NCBI GenBank assembly: GCA_900766775.1
Contig: CAAFXN010000108.1
Coordinates: 1 to 7,545, forward strand
Direction of reading: 5' to 3'
DNA: 7,545 nt
Origin: Bacteroidales bacterium
Lineage (GTDB): Bacteria; Bacteroidota; Bacteroidia; Bacteroidales; Paludibacteraceae
The position numbers and the translations under genes were made by a program. Shown one piece after another: positions 1 to 5,113 of this stretch. A model generated the notes under the pieces. The model did no database searches and was not told the DNA's origin. It saw only the letters and a program-made list of their open reading frames with translations. Numbering within the stretch: the first letter of the stretch is position 1; each line of letters begins with the position of its first letter.

Positions 1-8
1 AACGTTTT

Positions 9-35
9 ATTTGTCGCATTTGTCGCATTTGTTGC
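9..35. repeat. Three tandem 9-bp units, ATTTGTCGC
   Basis: Two perfect copies of ATTTGTCGC (9-17 and 18-26) are followed by one copy with a single change (27-35, ATTTGTTGC). The array ends about 20 bases upstream of the -33 box of the next promoter. It may extend to the left of the window, since only its right side can be judged. No function can be assigned. An upstream binding site or a remnant of replication slippage are both possible. Confidence 0.7.
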
Positions 36-53
36 AATAAAATTTAGTATTCA

Positions 54-85
54 TTTGCATATATCAGAAAAAAGCAGTACCTTTG
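54..85 (+). promoter_or_regulatory. Bacteroidetes-type promoter of the N-glycanase-like gene
   Basis: A -33 box TTTG (54-57) is followed after exactly 20 bases by the -7 box TACCTTTG (78-85), which fits the TTTG/TAnnTTTG consensus for the primary sigma factor of Bacteroidetes. Transcription would start near base 92. That leaves a leader of about 240 nt before the preferred start codon at 335, which is long for this phylum. The spacer is A-rich and resembles those of three other promoters in the window. Confidence 0.75.
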
Positions 86-103
86 CGGTGCGGACGATAG
101 AGT

Positions 104-248
104 CACCGTTAACCGCTGTTAATCTTATTCTTCCTCCGTTAAAGACCATTGTAGGGCTCTGTAAATGGCAATGTTTTAATGGTCCCTTAGTGGCTTTTAA
201 TGAGAACTTGAAAAGATATGAATAGCAAATTAACGGCTATTAACGGAG
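104..248 (+). other. Leader with nested inverted repeats
   Basis: Most of the 334 gene-free bases at the left end form this predicted leader. The segments 104-123 and 229-248 are inverted repeats that match at 16 of 20 positions. A second copy of one arm, CTCCGTTAA at 134-142, pairs perfectly with 240-248. Between them, GACCATT (144-150) pairs with AATGGTC (178-184), and CATTG (147-151) could pair with CAATG (169-173). The RNA could therefore adopt nested or alternative folds. No known riboswitch or leader family was recognised. This is a pattern read by eye, and folding energies were not computed. Confidence 0.35.
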
Positions 249-334
249 TTCATCTAAGTAATCCAAACCCGATTGTAGCGGTAAATAAGCGGGGGATAAG
301 CGGTAGATACACAACGCAAATACTCAATGACATC

Positions 335-1516
335 ATGCAGAAGATGAGACGATTATTACTTTTACTCTCGGTGGCTGTGCTCGTAGGGTGCAGCATGCCG
401 ATTTTAAACAATGGCGGCACAGATGACCCCGCTGTATCAACCCCTGCGCGTCTCGTGCAGGTGGATAGTCTCGGTTGGATAGGACCCGATACCACCTATG
501 CCAACCACCGTACGCCCGACTTCTCCGTAGGGACATCCGAACCTATTCGACTGAACTTCTTCGGATGGAGTGCAGACGATGACTATCGTTTCCACTTGCA
601 GTTCCCCGAAGATAACCATCTCTTCGGATTGGCACAACTCTCCTATACTATGTGCGCATGGGGAGACGGACCCGCCGACTGGGATATGACAACCCTAATC
701 ATGGTGCACAACAAGCAGACCGGCGAGTGGCAGGAGATAAGTCGTTGTATCACCCCCTATGGCGGATATTTCGACAGCCAATGGTCCCGCACCTACTACA
801 TCAACGTTACCGAGTTCCTACCTATCCTCACGGGAGACACCGAGTTCCGTATCTTCTATTGCGGCTGGGACGCCACCGATGCCAAAGCACATGCCGTCTC
901 TCTACGATTTGACTTCTATCACCAAGTCAATCCCTACGGCACACCCGCTTGGCAAGCCAAAATCTACGACTCCACCGTCGATGGCGGCAACACGGGCTAC
1001 CGCTCGTGGGCATACGGCGTACAGCCCGATTCTCTCGGCACAAACCATAGCATCGAAACCGACGAACGCTTGGGGCTGAGGACGCTCCAAATCCCCGCAG
1101 GCACCAAGAAAGTGCTCTTCCGAGTCTGCTTCACAGGACACGGGCAGGACGCGCTCACGGGCGCAAAAGGCACCTTCCCCGGCAGAACAGGATACCGTGC
1201 CAACAACCCCGCTGAGTTCGACGAGAACTTCTACACCATCCGACTGAACGGAGAACCCTTAGCACAACGAGGGCATGTATGGGAAATCAACAAAAATAAC
1301 TATAAGCAGGCGGGCACCTATAAGTACAACCGCTGCGGTTGGGGACCCGGCAAACCATGCAATGTGCAACATTGGCTACTCACACAAATACCCCCCGAGG
1401 GAGAAACCATCACGCTCGACTTCGACCTCGATGAATACATCTCCAAGAACACCAGCCCACGCGCCGAATCCGTCGCACAGTTCTACGTCGAAGTCGACGC
1501 CTTCGGATATCGGTAA
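335..1516 (+). CDS. Peptide-N-glycosidase F-like lipoprotein
   Basis: This is a probable relative of PNGase F, the amidase that cuts intact N-glycans from asparagine of glycoproteins. The product has 393 residues. An open frame runs back to an ATG at 218, but the ATG at 335 is preferred because it places a classic lipoprotein signal at the N-terminus: two arginines, five leucines, then LVGC with the lipidated Cys at 19. The first jelly-roll half (about 70-195) carries ADWD with Trp116-Asp117, matching the Trp-Asp60 site of PNGase F, followed by NKxTGEW and ITPY as in that enzyme. The second half (about 205-390) has AEF with Glu294, matching catalytic Glu206, and a GWGPG segment near 335-339 resembling the GWCPG of PNGase F. 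The position of PNGase F Glu118 appears to be Cys176 here, so activity or substrate preference may differ. Host glycoproteins are a likely target, but that is inferred. The gene stands alone, with no neighbouring SusC/D or glycosidase genes. Confidence 0.85.
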   Translation: MQKMRRLLLLLSVAVLVGCSMPILNNGGTDDPAVSTPARLVQVDSLGWIGPDTTYANHRTPDFSVGTSEPIRLNFFGWSADDDYRFHLQFPEDNHLFGLAQLSYTMCAWGDGPADWDMTTLIMVHNKQTGEWQEISRCITPYGGYFDSQWSRTYYINVTEFLPILTGDTEFRIFYCGWDATDAKAHAVSLRFDFYHQVNPYGTPAWQAKIYDSTVDGGNTGYRSWAYGVQPDSLGTNHSIETDERLGLRTLQIPAGTKKVLFRVCFTGHGQDALTGAKGTFPGRTGYRANNPAEFDENFYTIRLNGEPLAQRGHVWEINKNNYKQAGTYKYNRCGWGPGKPCNVQHWLLTQIPPEGETITLDFDLDEYISKNTSPRAESVAQFYVEVDAFGYR

Positions 1517-1622
1517 TTATGAATTTTGAATTATGAATTAAGAATTATGAATTATGAGAGCATTTTATACCAACTATTCAGAGCATGGGCACTCATAATT
1601 CATAATTCAAAATTCATAATTA
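1514..1622. repeat. Palindromic element built of GAATTAT heptamers
   Basis: The left arm (1514-1555) is six 7-bp units of the type GAATTAT (the first reads TAATTAT), and its first three bases are the stop codon of the N-glycanase-like gene. The right arm (1592-1622) is the inverted form, four units starting from CTCATAATTC. It matches the left arm closely, with the difference that the left arm has extra units. The centre (1556-1591) has no evident coding sense. A shorter relative lies at 5072-5113, so this is a dispersed element. It resembles REP-like or MITE-like palindromes in layout, but no terminal repeats with target duplication were identified. Confidence 0.7.
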
Positions 1623-1658
1623 AAAAAATCCGCAGGACTTTTGCCTGCGGATTTTTTT
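1622..1658. terminator. Bidirectional Rho-independent terminator
   Basis: This is a perfect 15-bp inverted repeat: seven A, then TCCGCAGG, a 7-nt loop (1637-1643), then CCTGCGGA and seven T. The GC-rich stem is flanked by A and T tracts, so it would stop transcription from both sides. It serves the plus-strand N-glycanase-like gene and the minus-strand operon, whose last stop codon is at 1662-1664. Confidence 0.92.
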
Positions 1659-1661
1659 GTT

Positions 1662-2672
1662 TTACTTCTTCAGCGCCAGCGCTACGTTCACCGCGCAAGC
1701 CACCGTGCAACCTACCATCGGGTTGTTGCCGATTCCGAGGAAGCCCATCATCTCTACGTGGGCGGGCACGCTCGACGAACCTGCGAACTGTGCGTCGCTG
1801 TGCATACGACCCATCGTGTCGGTCATACCGTACGATGCAGGACCTGCTGCCATGTTATCGGGGTGCAGGGTACGACCCGTGCCGCCGCCCGACGCTACGG
1901 AGAAGTAGGGCTTGCCTGCCAGCACGCGCTCTTTCTTGTACGTACCTGCTACAGGGTGCTGGAAGCGAGTGGGGTTGGTAGAGTTACCCGTGATACTTAC
2001 GTCCACGTTCTCGTGCCACATGATTGCTACGCCCTCGCGAACATCGTCTGCACCGTAGCAGTTCACTTTCGCACGAGGACCGTTGCTGTACGCTTTGCGA
2101 CGTACCTCTTTCAACTCACCCGTGTAGTAGTCAAACTCGGTCTGCACATAGGTGAAACCGTTGATACGGCTGATAATCATAGCTGCGTCTTTTCCTAAAC
2201 CGTTCAGGATGATACGGAGTGGTTTCTGACGCACTTTGTTTGCCATCTCGGCAATCTTGATAGCACCCTCTGCGGCTGCGAAACTCTCGTGGCCTGCCAA
2301 GAAAGCAAAGCACTCCGTCTCCTCGCGCAGCAGACGTGCTGCCAAGTTACCGTGACCGATACCTACCTTGCGGTCGTCTGCCACCGACCCGGGGATGCAG
2401 AAGGCTTGCAGACCGATACCGATAGCCTCGGCTGCGTCAGCAGCGTTCGTGCAACCTTTCTTCAGCGCAATAGCGCTACCTACCACGTAAGCCCACTTCG
2501 CGTTCTCAAAGCAGATACGCTGCGTCTCCTCGCAGGTCATATACGGGTCTAAACCATATTGCTCGCAAATCTGATTAGCCTCTTCGATAGAAGCAATACC
2601 ATTTGCGTTCAGCGCAGCGAGAATCTGTTTCTCGCGGCGGTCTTGGGACTCAAATTTTACTTCGCGTAACAT
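1662..2672 (-). CDS. GGGtGRT family protein
   Basis: The product has 336 residues and belongs to the GGGtGRT family (Pfam GGGtGRT), whose members are about this length. The motif that names the family, GGGTGRT, is at residues 262-268, followed by LHPDN. Other glycine-rich stretches are GIGHGN (104-109) and GFLGIGNN (310-317). Cysteines lie at 36, 47, 54, 74, 92, 121, 205, 322 and 326, and the CTVAC pair near the C-terminus is a possible metal or cluster ligand, though this is conjecture. There is no signal peptide or clear membrane helix, so it is likely cytoplasmic. The frame is open to a TTG at 2696, but the ATG at 2672 is preferred because a strong GAAAGGAG lies 7 bases upstream and it starts just after the stop of the upstream gene. 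It forms an operon with the NifU-like gene and ends at a strong terminator. The biochemical function of the family is not established as far as I know. Confidence 0.93.
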   Translation of the reverse strand: MLREVKFESQDRREKQILAALNANGIASIEEANQICEQYGLDPYMTCEETQRICFENAKWAYVVGSAIALKKGCTNAADAAEAIGIGLQAFCIPGSVADDRKVGIGHGNLAARLLREETECFAFLAGHESFAAAEGAIKIAEMANKVRQKPLRIILNGLGKDAAMIISRINGFTYVQTEFDYYTGELKEVRRKAYSNGPRAKVNCYGADDVREGVAIMWHENVDVSITGNSTNPTRFQHPVAGTYKKERVLAGKPYFSVASGGGTGRTLHPDNMAAGPASYGMTDTMGRMHSDAQFAGSSSVPAHVEMMGFLGIGNNPMVGCTVACAVNVALALKK

Positions 2673-2676
2673 AGTC

Positions 2677-3378
2677 TTACTCCTTTCTCGGGTCAATAGA
2701 TTTAACTGCGCCCTGCTCTGCGGTCGTGCGACCGTAGGTGCCGGTTACTTGCTTCAGTGCCTCCTCTGCAGGCACACCTTTCTTGATAGCGTCCATGAAC
2801 TTGCCCATGTGCACGTACTCGTAGCCGCATACCTCGTTGTCCTCGTCGAGGAACTCCTTGGTGATGTAGCCCTCCGTCAGTTGCAGGTAGCGAACACCTT
2901 TCTCCTTCGTGGAGAACAGCGTACCGCATTGGCTAACCAAGCCCTTGCCCAAGTCTTCCAGACCGGCACCGATAGCCAAACCGCCCTCGGAGAACGCCGA
3001 CTGAGTACGACCATACACAATCTGCAAGAACAACTCACGCATCGCCGTGTTGATAGCGTCGCATACGAGGTCGGTATTCAGCGCCTCCAGCAGCGTCTTG
3101 CCGGGCAGAATCTCTGCTGCCATAGCCGCTGAGTGCGTCATACCCGAACAGCCGATGGTCTCTACCAACGCCTCTTCGATGATACCGTTCTTTACGTTCA
3201 AACTCAGTTCGCACGCACCTTGTTGCGGTGCGCACCAACCAATACCGTGAGTCATGCCCGAGATGTCTGAAATCTCTTTGGCTTTCACCCACTTGCCCTC
3301 TTCAGGGATGGGAGCCGGTCCGTGATGAGGACCCTTGGCTACCTGGCACATGTTCTGTACCTCTTTCGAGTAAATCAT
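2677..3378 (-). CDS. NifU/IscU-like iron-sulfur cluster scaffold protein
   Basis: The product has 233 residues. Residues about 45-120 resemble the NifU N-terminal/IscU scaffold fold. Cys49 and Cys56 lie in WCAPQQGAC where IscU has its first ligand Cys. GCSGMTHSAAM with Cys77 and the following GKTL (93-96) correspond to the GCGSAIASSS and GKTLDEA region of IscU. Cys106 lies in LVCDAIN. The third IscU ligand motif, HCSxLAEDA, is not evident, so this is a divergent scaffold. It may bind a cluster permanently or deliver it to a dedicated partner. The C-terminal part (about 125-233) is specific to this subfamily and contains further Cys at 151. The start at 3378 is the only ATG near the beginning other than Met10, and no Shine-Dalgarno sequence precedes it. 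The gene is first in a two-gene operon with the GGGtGRT gene, only 4 bases apart, so the two products probably work together. IscS, SufBCD and other assembly genes are absent from the window. Confidence 0.88.
   Translation of the reverse strand: MIYSKEVQNMCQVAKGPHHGPAPIPEEGKWVKAKEISDISGMTHGIGWCAPQQGACELSLNVKNGIIEEALVETIGCSGMTHSAAMAAEILPGKTLLEALNTDLVCDAINTAMRELFLQIVYGRTQSAFSEGGLAIGAGLEDLGKGLVSQCGTLFSTKEKGVRYLQLTEGYITKEFLDEDNEVCGYEYVHMGKFMDAIKKGVPAEEALKQVTGTYGRTTAEQGAVKSIDPRKE
2680..2687 (-). promoter_or_regulatory. Strong Shine-Dalgarno site of the GGGtGRT gene
   Basis: GAAAGGAG lies 7 bases before the ATG at 2672 and overlaps the last codons of the NifU-like gene, whose stop codon TAA falls between it and the ATG. 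Ribosomes finishing the first gene could start directly on the second. A Shine-Dalgarno site this clear is uncommon in Bacteroidetes and decides the start codon here. Confidence 0.7.
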
Positions 3379-3436
3379 AGTTCTTGTAAATGTTATGTTG
3401 ATTTATTTTCTTGAATTATTCAACTATTCATCCCAT

Positions 3437-3508
3437 TCGGATTATTCAGAAAACTCAGAGCACTCAGATTACTCAGAAAACTCTGATTCTTCAGATTACT
3501 CCGGTCTC
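3437..3508. repeat. 9-bp tandem repeat, consensus TCAGAnnAC
   Basis: Seven clear consecutive 9-base units run from 3437 to 3499: TCGGATTAT, TCAGAAAAC, TCAGAGCAC, TCAGATTAC, TCAGAAAAC, TCTGATTCT and TCAGATTAC. A decayed eighth follows at 3500-3508, and weaker 8-9 base traces may precede 3437. The array lies wholly inside the predicted leader (about 3518 to 3379) of the NifU-like operon, where the RNA would read GTnnTCTGA repeatedly. Units vary at fixed positions, so the array is not a recent duplication. No function is known to me. Confidence 0.8.
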
Positions 3509-3524
3509 TCGCCCTTTCTGCCCG

Positions 3525-3556
3525 CAAAATTACAACAATTTTCCGAGATATGCAAA
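3525..3556 (-). promoter_or_regulatory. Promoter of the NifU-like/GGGtGRT operon
   Basis: Read on the minus strand, TTTG (3556-3553) is followed after 20 bases by TAATTTTG (3532-3525), an exact fit to TTTG/TAnnTTTG. Transcription would begin near 3518, giving a leader of about 140 nt that contains the 9-bp repeat array. The first part of the spacer, CATATCTCGGAAAA, resembles that of the promoter at 54-85. The promoter lies just downstream of the ATPase stop codon. Confidence 0.7.
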
Positions 3557-3593
3557 TTTTTCCCAATTTTTGCAAAATTTACTTGTCAAACAA

Positions 3594-4796
3594 CTATCCC
3601 ACGAGCACCTCCAGCAGTCGCTCTATCGGTGTGCTGAAGAACTGCTCCAATGAGAATGCACCACTCCCCACCACAAGACTTGCCGTAGGATGAAAATGTT
3701 CATTGAACGTATGCAGACCTTGGTTGTCCTGTCGCCTGCCGCTCTTCACCTCAATGGCGACGCATATGCCATTAGCCTGCTTGAGGATGAAATCTACCTC
3801 TTTGTCGCGCTCACGCCAATAATATACTTGGTAACCTATTTCTGCTGCGTGGTTGAGGAGATAGCAACCTACTGCGCTCTCCACCCATCGCCCCCAACGT
3901 TGCGGGTCGCGCAACTCTTTCTCAAAACCGCGCCCCTGGTAATAAGACAAGAACGCATTGTTGAACACCTGCAACTTCGGTACTGACTGATTGCGGCGTG
4001 CATAGTCGTTGGCATACCGTTGCAGCGCGCCTAACAAGTTGGCTTCTTCCAACGTCTGCAGATAAGAAGCCAATGTCGAACTATTGCCTGCATCTTGCAA
4101 CTGACCTAACATCTTGTTGTATGAGAGCAACTCGCTGCTGTAAGCACACCCTATATCAAAGGCTTGGCGTAATAAAGCGGGCTTATAGATTCGCTTGGTC
4201 ATCAACACATCGCGCGAGATAGAAGGTTCAATAATAGAGTCTCGCAAATAGTTGCGCCAACGAGTGGGTTGCCCTATGTAAGGAGCAGCCCCCGGATAAC
4301 CACCGAAATAGATATATTGTTCCAGACTAAAGCCAAACGCATCGCGCATCTCAGGATAATCCCAATGGGTCATACGAATCAACTCGTAGCGTCCCATCAG
4401 GCTCTCTGTGAGACCATCTTTCAAAAGCAAACGACTGCTGCCCAAGAGAATAACTTTCATAGAGAGGTCGTTGAAGGTGTCTGCGTCCCATTCGCGCTTC
4501 ACCTGCTCGCTCCAGTTCCTGATTTTCTGTACTTCGTCAATAATCAGCAGATAGTCGTCGGCTTGACGCAGACGCATCTCCGTGCGAGCCGCTTGCCACT
4601 GTTGGGGTATCCATAGCGAGTCTTCTTCATCCACAGCATCTGCAGAAACAAACGTGTAGGGAACGTCCAAACTGGCAACCAACTGTTTTATTAGGGTTGT
4701 CTTGCCAATCTGCCGCGCGCCGGCTAATACCTGAATAAACCTTCGAGGCTCCGAGATACGCTCTCTTAGTTCACTGATTTTCTGCCGAATAATCAT
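3594..4796 (-). CDS. AAA_14/DUF4143-type ATP-binding protein
   Basis: The product has 400 residues, a usual length for this family. The N-terminal ATPase domain (about 1-165) has the Walker A motif GARQIGKTT (26-34), the Walker B motif LLIIDE (83-88) and a sensor-like segment LLGSSR (117-122). The C-terminal DUF4143 part (about 200-400) ends with EVDF (333-336) and AIEVK (347-351), the spacing of a PD-(D/E)xK nuclease-like core with Asp335, Glu349 and Lys351. Proteins of this family are abundant and often multicopy in Bacteroidales, and their cellular role is unclear. DNA repair, toxin-like and mobile-element roles have been considered, but none is shown by this sequence. There is no signal peptide or membrane segment. 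The ATG at 4796 is preceded by a weak AGGA. The gene is transcribed alone from the promoter at 4945-4976, through a leader made largely of 22-bp repeats. No partner gene, such as an antitoxin, adjoins it. Confidence 0.88.
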   Translation of the reverse strand: MIIRQKISELRERISEPRRFIQVLAGARQIGKTTLIKQLVASLDVPYTFVSADAVDEEDSLWIPQQWQAARTEMRLRQADDYLLIIDEVQKIRNWSEQVKREWDADTFNDLSMKVILLGSSRLLLKDGLTESLMGRYELIRMTHWDYPEMRDAFGFSLEQYIYFGGYPGAAPYIGQPTRWRNYLRDSIIEPSISRDVLMTKRIYKPALLRQAFDIGCAYSSELLSYNKMLGQLQDAGNSSTLASYLQTLEEANLLGALQRYANDYARRNQSVPKLQVFNNAFLSYYQGRGFEKELRDPQRWGRWVESAVGCYLLNHAAEIGYQVYYWRERDKEVDFILKQANGICVAIEVKSGRRQDNQGLHTFNEHFHPTASLVVGSGAFSLEQFFSTPIERLLEVLVG

Positions 4797-4853
4797 ATCC
4801 TGTATGTGTTAGTTAGGTATAGTCTCCGAAAAGAAATGAAACGCAATCTATTG

Positions 4854-4941
4854 TTACTGAGTTTTCAAATTTCTGTTACCGAGTTTTTAAATCTCTTTTA
4901 CTGAGTTTTCAAATCTCCGTTACTGAGTTTTCAAATTATGC
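4854..4941. repeat. Four tandem 22-bp repeats in the ATPase leader
   Basis: Four head-to-tail units of exactly 22 bases lie at 4854-4875, 4876-4897, 4898-4919 and 4920-4941. Each begins TTACTGAGTTTTCAAA, with the second unit reading TTACCGAGTTTTTAAA. Most differences are in the last six bases. The array ends 3 bases from the -7 box of the ATPase promoter, so on the minus strand it begins at the probable transcription start and fills most of the leader. Twenty-two bases is about two turns of DNA, so the units face the same side of the helix, as expected for cooperative repressor binding. Repeated RNA sites are an alternative. Confidence 0.9.
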
Positions 4942-4944
4942 CTG

Positions 4945-4976
4945 CAAAGGTACTGCTTTTTTTTGATATACGCAAG
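4945..4976 (-). promoter_or_regulatory. Promoter of the DUF4143-type ATPase gene
   Basis: On the minus strand, CTTG (4976-4973), one base away from TTTG, is followed after 20 bases by TACCTTTG (4952-4945). The spacer contains TATATC and a run of eight A, almost identical to the spacers upstream of secG and of the N-glycanase-like gene. Transcription would start near 4938, at the edge of the 22-bp repeat array, leaving a leader of about 140 nt. Confidence 0.75.
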
Positions 4977-5029
4977 CCAACGCTAAGTTTTTTTATTGAA
5001 AAAGTGCAATTCTCCATCGCCTATTATCA

Positions 5030-5062
5030 ATAAAAACCATGAGCCATAACAACTTATGGCTC
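5030..5062 (-). terminator. Terminator of the DigH-like gene
   Basis: A perfect 9-bp stem, GAGCCATAA (5041-5049) and TTATGGCTC (5054-5062), has a CAAC loop. On the minus strand it is followed by CATGG and then five T (5036-5032). The stem is only moderately GC-rich, but position and orientation fit the end of the gene that stops at 5112. Confidence 0.7.
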
Positions 5063-5071
5063 TACACATAC

Positions 5072-5113
5072 AGAATTAGAGGAGTACCCCTCATAATTCT
5101 TAATTCTTAATTC
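5072..5113. repeat. Second copy of the GAATTAT palindromic element
   Basis: Read on the minus strand, three 7-bp units (GAATTAA twice, then GAATTAT) start at the stop codon of the DigH-like gene and run from 5113 to 5093. They lead into a small hairpin in which AGAATTA-GAGG (5072-5082) pairs with CCTCATAATTCT (5089-5100), with one bulged base. The composition, the 7-base period and the overlap with a stop codon match the larger element at 1514-1622. Confidence 0.6.

Noticed and set aside
218..334. N-terminal extension of 39 residues to the N-glycanase-like protein
   Set aside because: It would place the lipoprotein signal and lipobox in the middle of the protein. The ATG at 335 gives a normal signal peptide.
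1526..2198. Plus-strand open frames opposite the GGGtGRT gene
   Set aside because: They are shadows of a well-supported gene on the other strand, and one of them starts inside the palindrome and runs through the terminator.
2673..2696. Start of the GGGtGRT protein at TTG 2696
   Set aside because: It would overlap the end of the upstream gene, and the ATG at 2672 has a properly placed Shine-Dalgarno site.
3395..3637. Plus-strand open frame with DYS/ENS repeats
   Set aside because: The repeats are simply the 9-bp DNA array read in frame. The frame overlaps a promoter and the end of the ATPase gene, and no domain is recognisable.
3594..4796. Toxin-antitoxin or defence system built around the ATPase
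   Set aside because: No small partner gene or other defence gene adjoins it. The flanking genes are Fe-S and cell-envelope genes.
4854..4941. CRISPR array
   Set aside because: The units are 22 bases head to tail without spacers, there are no cas genes, and the array lies at a promoter.
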